A stretch of 58,509 bases of DNA from Phycisphaerae bacterium. GTDB lineage: Bacteria; Planctomycetota; Phycisphaerae; Phycisphaerales; Phycisphaeraceae. Location: the NCBI GenBank assembly GCA_030432595.1, contig JAUIGU010000025.1:1-58509 (forward strand), given 5' to 3'. This document shows positions 48,602 to 58,406 of the stretch, in pieces; the stretch's first letter is position 1; every line of letters begins with the position of its first letter. Made by a program: the position numbers and the translations under genes. The notes below the pieces were generated by a model, which was not told where the DNA came from, searched no databases, and saw only the letters and a program-made list of their open reading frames with translations.

Positions 48602-49501
48602 TCAGGCGCTGCGGCGACGGAGCATCGCCAGGCCACCCAGGCCCAGCAACGCGGCGGTGGCCGGCTCGGGGACGTCGGTGACGGTGAGGTTGTCGTAGAT
48701 CACGAAGTGCGGGCCGACCGAGCTGAACGGATCGGTGTAGCCCAGCGAGACCAGGTCGCCGGCCGAGCCGTCGAACGAGGTGCGGATGATCGGCGTGCCG
48801 TCGAGGCTGTAGGTCAGGCTGTTGCCGTTGTTGACGATGGTGAGCGTGGTCCAGCTGTTGCCCGGGGAGCCGGCGAAGTCGTACGGCGGCGAGGGGAACA
48901 GGGCCTGGTAGGTGTCGCCGGTGGCGTTGGTGGTGTTGTCCGAGTTGAGGTAGTCGGCGTTGCCGCTGGGAACCGCGGGGGAGCCGGGCTCGGAGTGGCG
49001 ATAGTCGGAGCTGGAACCGCCCTCGCCAGTCATCGACATGAAGTGGCCGTTGTCAACGATGGGGGTAAAGATCGAGAGAAAGTCGCTGGTGTTGCCCGCG
49101 ACGCCGATGTGGGCCATCTCGGTCGAGCCGCCGGCACCGGCTTCCACGCCCATATAGATGTCGACGCTGAGCGTGAAGTACGGCGAGACGATCGCGGTGT
49201 TGTTGAACGCGGCGATGTGGTCGGCGGCGCCGGCGTCGTTGGCGGTCTCGTTGACCGCGAGTCGCAGGCCGCCCACGTCACCCGCCGACGAGTTGGGGGC
49301 CAGCGGGATGCCGGCCGAGACGTAGTCGAACGCGAAGGCGGCGGTGCTGTCGGGGGTGCCATCGCCGCTAGCAGCGTTGCTCTCGTCAACGATGGTGTAG
49401 TTGGCCGAGGAATCGACCTCGAAGTTGTCCGAGATCTGGCCTTGGGCGGAAACGCCCGCGGCCAACGCGGCGGCAACGGTCAGGGGGGTGAGCTTCTGCA
49501 T
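48602..49501 (-). CDS. PEP-CTERM sorting-signal protein
   Basis: 299 residues from ATG 49501, which has GGAG upstream. A signal peptide (KLTPLTVAAALAAGVSAQG) is followed by a beta-sandwich-like body rich in Asn, Ser, Gly and Asp (LAVNETANDAGAADHIAAFN, FTLSVDIYMGVEAGAG). The end VPEPATAALLGLGGLAMLRR is a canonical PEP-CTERM signal: PEP, a hydrophobic helix and a basic end. Exosortase would process it. Promoter not found, but terminators lie on both sides, so it is a single-gene unit. Ligand and role unknown. Confidence 0.88.
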   Translation of the reverse strand: MQKLTPLTVAAALAAGVSAQGQISDNFEVDSSANYTIVDESNAASGDGTPDSTAAFAFDYVSAGIPLAPNSSAGDVGGLRLAVNETANDAGAADHIAAFNNTAIVSPYFTLSVDIYMGVEAGAGGSTEMAHIGVAGNTSDFLSIFTPIVDNGHFMSMTGEGGSSSDYRHSEPGSPAVPSGNADYLNSDNTTNATGDTYQALFPSPPYDFAGSPGNSWTTLTIVNNGNSLTYSLDGTPIIRTSFDGSAGDLVSLGYTDPFSSVGPHFVIYDNLTVTDVPEPATAALLGLGGLAMLRRRSA

Positions 49502-49704
49502 CTGTCTTCTTCTCCGTGAGAAAAAATGTGAAAATAGGCACCGTCTCGACGCAGGCCGCCGAGGGGGAAGGACATGGGTTCTGAAACCTTCCTCCAGCCC
49601 GAAGGATAATGCCGATTCGGTCCGTGGTGAAGACCTTTCTATAACTTTTTTGCGACTTTGTGCGGGGCTGTGAATCTGGGTAAACAGGCCGCCCATCCAT
49701 CCCC

Positions 49705-49732
49705 AAAAAAGCCCCGCGAAATGACGCGGGGC
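49705..49732 (-). terminator. Rho-independent terminator after atpA
   Basis: Stem GCCCCGCG / CGCGGGGC with a 6-base loop (49711-49732), and on the minus strand six T follow. It starts 38 bases after the atpA stop and separates the ATP synthase operon from the PEP-CTERM gene, so atpA is the last gene of this operon. Confidence 0.85.
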
Positions 49733-49769
49733 TCGGCGGGCGTTGGAGGATTCGCGCGCGGCGGCGGGA

Positions 49770-51305
<1,536 letters not shown>

Positions 51306-51325
51306 CTTGGGGCTCGCGGGAAAGG

Positions 51326-51488
51326 AACCGCAGATTACACAGATGTCGCAGATTTGGAATGGCCACAAAAAGGCACAAAAAACACAAAACGGTGAAGCAA
51401 ATCAAGATGACGCTATTTGTGTGTTTTGTGCATCTTTGTGGCTAAATCCGTACTGCCTCCCATCTGCGTCATCTGCGAAATCTGTGGT
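51326..51488. repeat. Nested inverted-repeat element between atpH and atpA
   Basis: Outer arms 51326-51356 and 51458-51488 use CGCAGATNN words; inner arms 51361-51389 and 51414-51441 use a different word, CACAAAANN. Together they fill the 191-base spacer almost completely. Same nested design as the element before pntB, with a different inner word. Confidence 0.9.
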
Positions 51489-51496
51489 TAAAAACA

Positions 51497-52078
51497 TCAC
51501 ACACTTAACGTCGCCGCCTTGTCGCGGCCGGCCTGGATCAGTTGATTGCGCATCGCGCGGAGCTGGCTGGCGACGCTCGCGTCCACGAGCTTGTCGCCGA
51601 TCTTGACTTTCAAGCCGCCGATGAGCGACTCGTCGACGTGCTGTTCGAGCTTGACGGTCTTGCCGCCGAGCGCGGCGCCCAGCTCGGACTTCACGCGTTC
51701 GAGGGTGGCGTCGTCCAGCGGCGCGGCGACGTAAGCCTCGACCGGCACCACGCCCGAACGCTCGTCCATCAGCGCGGCGAACGACGCGACCAGCGCCGGC
51801 AGCTCGCCGACCCGGCCCTTGCGGTTCATCACCTGCAGCAACTTGTAGAACGCGTCGCTGACCTTGCCCTCGAAGAGGCGTTGCAAGAGGCCCGCTCGGT
51901 CGTCGGTCGAGAGCGCCGGCGTTTCGAGCAGCGTGCGGAGCTGCGCGTGGTCGTGCAGCAGCGCCTCGACCTGCCCGACCTCGTCGGCGACCGCGTCGAG
52001 CTGGCCCTGCTCGTCGGCGAGTTCGATCAGGGCCTGGGCGTAGAGCTTGCCGACGGCGTTGGGTTGGAAGTCGGGCAT
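51497..52078 (-). CDS. atpH: F1 ATP synthase delta subunit
   Basis: 193 residues. The start MPDFQPNAVGKLYAQALIEL is the N-terminal helix bundle of delta, and DESLIGGLKVKIGDKLVDAS near the C-terminus is the conserved family signature (GG-x-V-x-GD-x-x-D-x-S). It links the F1 head to the b stalk of F0. ATG 52078. The spacer to atpF contains a GGGGNNN repeat element (52079-52215). Confidence 0.92.
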   Translation of the reverse strand: MPDFQPNAVGKLYAQALIELADEQGQLDAVADEVGQVEALLHDHAQLRTLLETPALSTDDRAGLLQRLFEGKVSDAFYKLLQVMNRKGRVGELPALVASFAALMDERSGVVPVEAYVAAPLDDATLERVKSELGAALGGKTVKLEQHVDESLIGGLKVKIGDKLVDASVASQLRAMRNQLIQAGRDKAATLSV

Positions 52079-52215
52079 GGGGTACGGGGTTCAGGGTGCG
52101 GGGTTCGGGGCGGGACACGCCATCCATCTCAATGACGCGCCAATAAGGCTAGGGTCGGATCAGGTCGAAGGGGCCGGCACAGTTTCCTGTACCCGGAACC
52201 CCGGACCCTGAACCC
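52079..52215. repeat. GGGGNNN heptad inverted-repeat element between atpF and atpH
   Basis: Left arm 52079-52114 (five G-runs) and right arm 52188-52215 (complementary C-runs) with a 73-base centre. It fills the spacer between the atpF stop and the atpH start exactly. The G-rich arm fits a G-quadruplex pattern. Confidence 0.85.
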
Positions 52216-52872
52216 TTAGTTGTTCTCCCGCTGCAGCTGCTGCAGCGACTCGGTCACCAGCGCCTGCTGGTCCTGCGGGTTGAGTTCGCGCTTCAGGATC
52301 CGCCCGGCGATCTGTGTCGAGAGCACGGCCGACTGCTCGTAGATGTCCGCCAGCGCCGACTCCTTGGCGGCGGCGATCTCGCGCTGGGTCCGCTCTTTGA
52401 GCTGGGTGATCTCGCGCTCGGCGTCGGCCTTCACCGAGGCGGCGACCTGCTGGGCCGCGGTGCGCGACTCGTCCACGATCCGTTGCGCTTCCTTCTGCGC
52501 CGCGGCGAGCTGGGTCTTGTATTCGCCCAGCGTCTTCTCGGCGTCCTTGGCGGCACGCTCGGCGGCGAGCAGGTCCTTGCGCTGCTTCTCCTCGCGGTCC
52601 TGCAGCGCCTTGAGGATCTTCGGCCAGACCGCCACGCTCAGCACGCCGAAGAAGATCAGGAACACGACGATGGTCCACACCATCTCCCACCAGAAGTAAC
52701 TCGCCGTGATGTCGGGCATGAGGCCGCGATCCGGCGAGCCGCCTTCGCCGTGGGCGTCGGTGGCGGCCCAGACGCCCGGGGCGTGAACAAGCAACAGGGC
52801 GGCGACGCCCGCCGCGCGCTGCGTGCTGCGGCGGGTGAGCGAAGCGAGGAGGCGGGGCGTGGGTCGGCTCAT
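52216..52872 (-). CDS. atpF: F0 ATP synthase b subunit
   Basis: 218 residues. A signal-like N-terminus (AAGVAALLLVHAPGVWA) precedes the membrane helix (FWWEMVWTIVVFLIFFGVLS) at about 55-80, which is longer than usual and may be cleaved. The long helix from about 85 (LKALQDREEKQRKDLLAAER and on) is the dimeric stalk; TAAQQVAASVKADAEREITQ and ILKRELNPQDQQALVTESL close it. It is the peripheral stalk connecting F0 and delta. Gene order atpE-atpF-atpH is conserved. Confidence 0.92.
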   Translation of the reverse strand: MSRPTPRLLASLTRRSTQRAAGVAALLLVHAPGVWAATDAHGEGGSPDRGLMPDITASYFWWEMVWTIVVFLIFFGVLSVAVWPKILKALQDREEKQRKDLLAAERAAKDAEKTLGEYKTQLAAAQKEAQRIVDESRTAAQQVAASVKADAEREITQLKERTQREIAAAKESALADIYEQSAVLSTQIAGRILKRELNPQDQQALVTESLQQLQRENN

Positions 52873-52945
52873 CGTGGGGTCCGGTGCGGGAGGAAAGGAA
52901 AGCCCCGGGACGCCGGTGGGCGACGCGGGGTGGATATCAAAAGGA

Positions 52946-53269
52946 TTACTCCCCGGCGGCGCTGGCGGCCTCGAGGATCGTGCCGGCCCAGCCGCTGGCG
53001 AAGATGATCGTGAAGAACGTGAAGCCTTCGATCAGCGCGGCGGAGATGATCATCTGGACGAAGATCTGGCCGGCGGCCTCGGGCTGACGGGCGACGGCCT
53101 GGGTGGCGTTGCCGCCGATGTTGCCGATGCCCTTGCCGGCCCCGAGGCCCAGGAAGCCGATGGCGACGCCGGAACCCAGCGCGGCCAGGCCGGCACCGAT
53201 CGCGACGTTGCCCTCGATAGCGGCGAGGACGGGGAGAAAACTCATCAACGCGGTCACTTGCTCAATCAT
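52946..53269 (-). CDS. atpE: F0 ATP synthase c subunit
   Basis: 107 residues. Two transmembrane helices: GAGLAALGSGVAIGFLGLGA and FVQMIISAALIEGFTFFTII, with the polar loop ARQPEA between them and the ion-carrying Glu in ALIEG. The first helix lacks the Gln that marks sodium-type c subunits, so protons are the likely coupling ion. A longer-than-usual N-terminus starts with MIEQVTALMSFLPVLAA. GGAGA lies 10 bases before ATG 53269. It forms the rotor ring of F0. Confidence 0.94.
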   Translation of the reverse strand: MIEQVTALMSFLPVLAAIEGNVAIGAGLAALGSGVAIGFLGLGAGKGIGNIGGNATQAVARQPEAAGQIFVQMIISAALIEGFTFFTIIFASGWAGTILEAASAAGE

Positions 53270-53426
53270 GTCTCAGGTCTCCGAATCAAAAAGGGTGGGG
53301 AAGGATGGATCGGGTGCCGCGACTTGGGGGGCCGGACGCGGCGGCCGGGGGAGTTCATTGGGTGTGAGCCGGGGCGTCTCGCCCCCGGCCGGGCCCGGGA
53401 CGGGCCGGCTCACGGTGTTCGTTCGG

Positions 53427-54389
53427 TCAGTGCGAGGCGGGCACGCTCACGGTCCCGGTCAGGCCTTCGCCGACCGCGTCGCCGGGCATCTCGCCCTCGT
53501 CGAGGCCCGCGTGGTGTTCGTCGTGTTCGTCATGGTGCACGGCCCCGAGCGAGATGAAGATCACCGTCAGGAACGTGAAGATGTAGGTCTGCAGAAACGC
53601 GACGAATAGCTCGAGAAAGCTGAAGATCGCCGCGCCAAGAATCGGTGCGCCCTTGACCACCGCGCCCACCGTGACCGCCATGATCACCAGCGACCCCAGC
53701 ACCAGGTGCCCGGCCACCATGTTCGCGAACAGACGCACGGCCAGCGCGAACGGCTTGATGATCAGCCCCGCCAACTCGAGCAGGAACACCAGCAAGCCGA
53801 CCACCCAGAGGATCAACACCACCGGCGGCTTCATCAAGCCCTCCACGCCCTCGGGCGCGGTCACGGGCACGGGCCACATGTGCTTGACGAACCCCATGCC
53901 GTTCTCTTTGAGCCCGACGAAGATCATCATGAACAGCGAGATGACCGCCAGCCCGCCGGTGAAGGCGATGTTGCCGGTCATCGTGCCCCACGCGTGCTTG
54001 AGGTGCGGCAGGCCCAGCAGCCCGAAGATCGAGCTCACCGGGATCATGCCCAGCAGGTTGGCGAACAGGATGAAAAAGAACGTCGACCAGATGTACTTGA
54101 TGTACTTGTCCGTGAGGTTGCCCAACAGCGGACGGGTCATGTCCTCGCGGATGAACACGCACAGCGACTCGAAGAACTGCGGCAGCGCGCCGCGGGTGAC
54201 GTAGCTCTCCGCGTGGTCGCCGCCGTTGGGGAGCTTGCGCCCCACGAGCTTGAGCAGCGAAATGCCGCCGACCAGCACGACCAGCGACATCAGGTGGTGG
54301 TTGGTGAACCACGAACCGCCGAACGGGTAGTGCGGCAGCACGTGGGACATGGCGTCGAGTTTGTCGCCGGCGGCGAGCAGGGCGGGCAT
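53427..54389 (-). CDS. atpB: F0 ATP synthase a subunit
   Basis: 320 residues from ATG 54389, which has GGAG 6 bases upstream; the frame is open to 54590. Six hydrophobic segments; the essential Arg is in FALAVRLFANMVAGHLVLGS, followed by FSFLELFVAFLQTYIFTFLT and ending in an acidic tail (HHDEHDEHHAGLDEGE) that lies in the cytoplasm or periplasm. It provides the proton half-channels next to the c ring. Length is slightly above average. Confidence 0.94.
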   Translation of the reverse strand: MPALLAAGDKLDAMSHVLPHYPFGGSWFTNHHLMSLVVLVGGISLLKLVGRKLPNGGDHAESYVTRGALPQFFESLCVFIREDMTRPLLGNLTDKYIKYIWSTFFFILFANLLGMIPVSSIFGLLGLPHLKHAWGTMTGNIAFTGGLAVISLFMMIFVGLKENGMGFVKHMWPVPVTAPEGVEGLMKPPVVLILWVVGLLVFLLELAGLIIKPFALAVRLFANMVAGHLVLGSLVIMAVTVGAVVKGAPILGAAIFSFLELFVAFLQTYIFTFLTVIFISLGAVHHDEHDEHHAGLDEGEMPGDAVGEGLTGTVSVPASH

Positions 54390-54624
54390 CGAGTTCTCCA
54401 CGGACGCGGGGCGCGGGGCGCGGGTGGGGCAGGATCGGGTGGGGCACGGTCGGGCGGGGGGAATGGCGGATCGGCCGTCCACCCCGCGGGGCCGTGTGTT
54501 ATAGCAGCAGTCCCCGCCGCGTTCAGGGGTGCCCAGCGACAATTCGGAAGGGTTTTTGTCCACTTCCGGAAAGCCGGCCGTATCCGTCACCCCGACCCGC
54601 GGGCGATGCCCGGAATTGCCCGGT

Positions 54625-55119
54625 TCATCCCGTGCTCGACGCCTCGACCGGACGCGCCACGCTGTGGTCCCGCACGAACGACGACACCAGCTTCACCTCC
54701 AACGCCAGCACCGCCAGATACCACCCGCCGACCCAGTACCCCAGCAGCCGGCCGTGCTCGTAACCGCCCCACTGCGCCGCCAGCACCACCGCCCCGGCGA
54801 CAAACATCCGCAGCACCACCCCCACCAGGAACCCCTGCGCCGCGCCGTAACGCGACTTCCGCGACATCACCCACGTCGGCAGCAGCCCGACCAGCCCCGA
54901 CCCGCCGCACACCCCCGCCGCGATCAGGTTCTGCGTCGCGTGCACAGGCCAGCCCATCCCCCGCAACACCAGAAACAACCCCGCCGCCAGCAACACCACC
55001 GCCGCGCCCATCACCGTCATCGCCCGACCGACCGGGAAAGGCACCGGGTCGAGCGTCGGGTCCACGGCGGGGTTCGACGTGTTCGGGTTCGGGGATTCGG
55101 GGTTCGGCGTGTTGAGCAT
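54625..55119 (-). CDS. Four-helix membrane protein, AtpI-like
   Basis: 164 residues if ATG 55119 is used; the frame is open to 55194. Four transmembrane helices, for example MGAAVVLLAAGLFLVLRGMG and GLVGLLPTWVMSRKSRYGAA, match the ATP synthase subunit I (AtpI/UncI) topology, and the position just before atpB fits its role in c-ring assembly. The N-terminal leader TPNPESPNPNTSNPAVD is encoded by a heptad-repeat arm (55083-55112). Identification rests on topology and context rather than on sequence motifs. Confidence 0.6.
   Translation of the reverse strand: MLNTPNPESPNPNTSNPAVDPTLDPVPFPVGRAMTVMGAAVVLLAAGLFLVLRGMGWPVHATQNLIAAGVCGGSGLVGLLPTWVMSRKSRYGAAQGFLVGVVLRMFVAGAVVLAAQWGGYEHGRLLGYWVGGWYLAVLALEVKLVSSFVRDHSVARPVEASSTG
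55083..55112. repeat. Single GTTCGGG heptad arm encoding a protein N-terminus
   Basis: Four 7-base words (GTTCGGG, TTCGGGG type) in the first codons of the AtpI-like gene, translated as an Asn/Pro-rich leader. The related element at 55.5 kb has both arms. Confidence 0.6.
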
Positions 55120-55272
55120 CCAACCGACACGATACCGCAGCCCGCATTCACAAAGCCGCATGGCATCGGCGGTGCTCGAACCAAAAACGGACACGAGTTT
55201 TCTCCCTCCCCAAACCCGCGGTCACTCGCCCGCCGATTTCATCGGCGGCTTTGTGCGCGCGGTCGGCTTGAC

Positions 55273-55497
55273 TTACGTCTTCTTATCCAACCCCATCGTT
55301 TTGTAGATCGTGTAACTCCCGCCCAACGTCGCCACCAGCGCCCCCGACAACGCCAGCCACGGCGACGTGCCGAACTTCCCGTCCAGATAAAAACCAAGCC
55401 ACGTCATCCCGCCGATGAGCAGCCCCAACTCCAGCCCCAGCCCCAGGACGCGGTAGGACTTGGCGTCGAAGCCGTAGAACATCGAGCGCTTGGCCAT
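55273..55497 (-). CDS. AtpZ/AtpI-like two-helix protein
   Basis: 74 residues with two transmembrane helices (VLGLGLELGLLIGGMTWLGF and LALSGALVATLGGSYTIYKT), the topology of AtpZ, which accompanies many ATP synthase operons and is proposed to handle Mg or Ca or to help c-ring assembly. LDGKFGTSPW between them is the typical loop. It is placed before the four-helix gene and atpB. No motif beyond topology and the family-like loop is available. Confidence 0.75.
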   Translation of the reverse strand: MAKRSMFYGFDAKSYRVLGLGLELGLLIGGMTWLGFYLDGKFGTSPWLALSGALVATLGGSYTIYKTMGLDKKT

Positions 55498-55547
55498 GCG
55501 GGCAGTGTACGAGTGCCGGGCATTGATGACGGTTTAGAGCGCTCGTT

Positions 55548-55691
55548 GCGCGGGTTTGGGGTCTGGGGCTTGGGGTCGGGTGTACAACGCCCACCCACAA
55601 GCACAGGTCAAGATGCCCACTCATCGGCACCGCAAAGCCACAACCACGCCACAGCGATACAAACCCCAAGCCCCAGACCCCAAACCCGCGC
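55548..55691. repeat. Perfect GGGNNNG heptad inverted-repeat element between atpG and the atpZ-like gene
   Basis: Left arm from 55548 and right arm to 55691 match perfectly over about 28 bases (GCGGGTTTGGGG and on, to CTTGGGGT). The 85-base centre is unremarkable. The G-rich strand, four G-runs separated by three bases, is an ideal G-quadruplex pattern, and the pair can also form a long hairpin. It lies between atpG and the atpZ-like gene. Confidence 0.88.
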
Positions 55692-55712
55692 TCGGACAGC
55701 CCTGTGCGACGC

Positions 55713-56600
55713 CTACTCGAGCGCCGCGGCACCGGCGATGATCTCCGACAACTCGGTCGTGATCGCGGTCTGGCGGGCGCGGTTGAACTGGCGTTTGAGG
55801 CTCTTACCCTGCTTGCCCGCCGCGTCGGTGGCCGCCTTCATCGCGACCATGCGGGCGAGTTGTTCGCTGACCGTCGCGTCGTTGAAAGCCCGCATCAGCG
55901 TGACCTTCACCGTCTCGGGCAGCAACTGCCCCAACAACTCACCCGGCTCGGGCGAGAACTCGAAGTTCGTGGCCGAGGTCTTCTCGCCCGTGTCGGCTTT
56001 CGGAGGTTCGAGCGGCAGCAGTTGCAGCACCTCGGGGCGTTGCGTGCCCATCGAGATGAACTTGGTGTACACGACCTTCACCGCGTCGTACTTCCCCTCG
56101 GCGTATTCCGCCATCAGCCGCTCGGCGAGCGCGGCGACGTCTTCGTACTTCGGGTTGTCGCCGAACTCGAGGTGCGCCTCATCGACGGGGATCCGGTTGA
56201 ACTTCGCGTACCCGATGCCCTTCTTGCCGACGACCTCGGTGCGGCGCTGCGACTCGGGCAACTCGGCGAACACCACCCGCTCGGCGGTGCGCATCACGTT
56301 CGTGTTGTAGCTGCCGCACAGCCCGCGGTCGGCGGTGAGCACCAGCACCAGCGTCTTGTTCGGCGACTTGCCCGGCGGGGAGATCAGCGGCTGCTCGCCC
56401 GCCTCGTCCGACCCCGCGATCGCCGCGGCGACCTCCGCGACCATCGCCTGGATGCGGTCGGCGTACGCGTGGGCCTGCGTCGCCTTCTTCTGCATCGCCT
56501 GGAAACGCGCCGACGCGATCAGCTGCATCGTCTTGGTGATGCGCTGGATGTTCTTGACGGCCTTGATCCGGCCCTTGATCTCACGGATGTTCGCTGGCAT
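55713..56600 (-). CDS. atpG: F1 ATP synthase gamma subunit
   Basis: 295 residues from ATG 56600; the frame is open to 56732 but that part is repeat. MPANIREIKGRIKAVKNIQR and ITKTMQLIASARFQAMQKKA are the N-terminal coiled-coil helix, LVLVLTADRGLCGSYNTNVM the central fold, and LKRQFNRARQTAITTELSEI with IAGAAALE the C-terminal helix. It is the rotor shaft. It is unusual in being the first gene of the operon, before the AtpZ/AtpI-like and a, c, b, delta, alpha genes, rather than between alpha and beta. Confidence 0.95.
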   Translation of the reverse strand: MPANIREIKGRIKAVKNIQRITKTMQLIASARFQAMQKKATQAHAYADRIQAMVAEVAAAIAGSDEAGEQPLISPPGKSPNKTLVLVLTADRGLCGSYNTNVMRTAERVVFAELPESQRRTEVVGKKGIGYAKFNRIPVDEAHLEFGDNPKYEDVAALAERLMAEYAEGKYDAVKVVYTKFISMGTQRPEVLQLLPLEPPKADTGEKTSATNFEFSPEPGELLGQLLPETVKVTLMRAFNDATVSEQLARMVAMKAATDAAGKQGKSLKRQFNRARQTAITTELSEIIAGAAALE

Positions 56601-56639
56601 GGGCCGGACAGAGTAGCAAGTCGGGGAGAAGTAGCCAGC

Positions 56640-56728
56640 AGGCAGTCGGGAGTCGGCAGTCGGGAGTGGGCAGTCGGAAACAGACCGGGACGTCTTCCGA
56701 CAGCCGACTGCCGACCCCCGACTCCCTG
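56640..56728. repeat. GGCAGTC/GGGAGTN heptad inverted-repeat element upstream of atpG
   Basis: Left arm 56640-56680 and right arm 56693-56728 with a short loop; 7-base words GGCAGTC and GGGAGTN, as in the element at 44761-44943. It lies in the leader or promoter region of the ATP synthase operon. Confidence 0.85.
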
Positions 56729-56839
56729 ACAAAATGGAGGGGCGCCGCGGACCGTCCGCGGCGCCCTCCGGGCCGGATCAATCAGATGGGGCAGAGCCGT
56801 GGGATTGGGCCGTGGGGTTCGGCCGCCGGTCGGGTCGGC

Positions 56840-57538
56840 TCAGTGGTGGCCGCCGACCTCGATGCGGACCCAGACGCGCTGGTAAGACCCCGGGCGGACG
56901 CACACCCGGCGGGGCGTGCCGCAACGGTCGTAGACCGTGCGGTAGACCGGCGGGCACCACTGGTTCCGCCAGTACCCGCGCGGCTGATGCCGGACCACCG
57001 GGCGGTTGACGTGACGCTCCACGTGCCGGTCGATCACACGGCGCGGCGGGTCGTGGCGGATCACGGTCCGGCGGGACTCGTAGACGTGGTCGTCGCGGTA
57101 GTGGTCGTAACGCGAGTTGCGGTGGGTGTCGACGCGGCGGTGGACCGGCTCGACGCGCGGCAACGCGTGCGACCCGCGCCGGCCGCCGTAGCCCTGCCGA
57201 TCCACGTGGTCGAACGTGCGGACCCGCCGCACCGTGTCACGCTGGCTGTGGTCGTAACGCACGCCCACGCTGAAGCCGCTGTTCCGGCTGCGCCGCCCGG
57301 CCTCGACGCCGATCGAGAACGACACGCCCCCGCGGTCGCGGTCGTACCCGCGCCGGTGGCCGTCGCCGTCCGCGTGCGCCGACGGCGCCGCGGCGGCCAG
57401 CCCCAGCAGGGCCACCACCACCAGCACCGCCCCGATCAGCGCGGTCCAGGGCAACACGCCCGCCGGGTTTGGCGTCGCCTCAGGGGGGATGGCTTCGAAA
57501 TCACGAATCAACTCGGAGGGGTTCTGACGCTCACGCAC
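56840..57538 (-). CDS. Arg/His/Tyr-rich exported protein of unknown function
   Basis: 232 residues from GTG 57538, with AAAGGAGG 6 bases upstream, a strong ribosome site. An N-terminal membrane segment (LIGAVLVVVALLGLAAAAPS) leads to a region with GVSFSIGVEAGRRSRNSG, then a long basic, His/Tyr/Arg-rich repetitive stretch (RVDTHRNSRYDHYRDDHVYE) and a C-terminal domain with two Cys pairs (WCPPVYRTVYDRCGTPRRVC). It is likely exported and highly positively charged. I do not recognise the family. The GC content and codon use match the chromosome. Confidence 0.65.
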   Translation of the reverse strand: MRERQNPSELIRDFEAIPPEATPNPAGVLPWTALIGAVLVVVALLGLAAAAPSAHADGDGHRRGYDRDRGGVSFSIGVEAGRRSRNSGFSVGVRYDHSQRDTVRRVRTFDHVDRQGYGGRRGSHALPRVEPVHRRVDTHRNSRYDHYRDDHVYESRRTVIRHDPPRRVIDRHVERHVNRPVVRHQPRGYWRNQWCPPVYRTVYDRCGTPRRVCVRPGSYQRVWVRIEVGGHH

Positions 57539-58027
57539 GGTGGGCCTCCTTTCCTGGTTCTGGGTCCCACTTCATAAGGAACACCGGCCCGCCGCCGCCG
57601 CAACCCCCGCCACTCGGCGGCACCTCGGTCACGACCACGGCTCATCCGACGGCCCATCCCGACCGGATTCGTCGGCGAAAAACTGGAAAATCAACCCGAA
57701 GCAGGCACCTGAATAACCATAAACAACGAAATGAAATGACTTTACGAATTGATTTCCGTGTTACGCGTTTTATTGCGTTCGTCGTCCCCCCGTCGTCACG
57801 GCCTTATGGGGCATGGCAACGTCGACCAAAAACAGCCTAAATCGTCGCAAGATCAGGAATATCAGTCGCTTAGCGTGAACGAAACCGCCGCGACCAACGT
57901 AAAATCGACGGCACTCCCCGCCCAACCCGGCGGAACCGGTTCGTCCGATGACGGGCCGAATGCGCTCCACGCCCCCCGCGTGAAGCAACCCGAACCTGCC
58001 GGGCCGTCCTTATTGAAGGAGCGTCAG
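57539..58027. other. 489-base divergent spacer with an AT-rich block
   Basis: This separates two divergent exported-protein genes, so it should contain their promoters. 57690-57785 is AT-rich for this genome (AATAACCATAAACAACG and TTTACGAATTGATTTCCG). No promoter with good spacing, no hairpin terminator and no supported ORF could be identified. Confidence 0.4.
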
Positions 58028-58222
58028 ATGCGACCGCTCGAACCCATGAACGTGAAGACCTTGATCCGCGGAATGCGCCACGCCGCCCGGCTGTCGTTGA
58101 TCGCCGCCGTGCTGGCGTTGCCGCTGGCATGGTCCTCGACCGCCAGCGCCGAGTCCGGCGCCCACCGCAAGCCGCCGCCGCCGCCCGACGTCACCGAGAT
58201 CGCGCTCGGCGACGCGCGCTGA
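58028..58222 (+). CDS. Small exported protein
   Basis: 64 residues from ATG 58028, with a perfect AAGGAG 6 bases upstream, which decides this start over the longer frame that opens at 57749. A basic N-region (MNVKTLIRGMRHAARLSL) is followed by a hydrophobic core (LIAAVLALPLAWSSTASA) and a signal-peptidase site near AESG; only about 25 residues (HRKPPPPPDVTEIALGDAR) remain mature. It may be a secreted peptide or a signal-only product. No family recognised. Confidence 0.6.
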   Translation: MRPLEPMNVKTLIRGMRHAARLSLIAAVLALPLAWSSTASAESGAHRKPPPPPDVTEIALGDAR

Positions 58223-58406
58223 CGCGAACCGCCGACCGGCGGCGCGCGTCCAACCTGCGCGTCCCGCCGGGATCGTTCGGCCGGCCCGTGATTCAGGGAA
58301 CGGGCCACGCCGAGAACACCGCCCTGATCGGTCCCTTTGGATCGGCCCCCGTGATCGGCCGGCAGCCACTACGCCACGCCGCCCATCACGCCAAGCGGAA
58401 ACGGAC

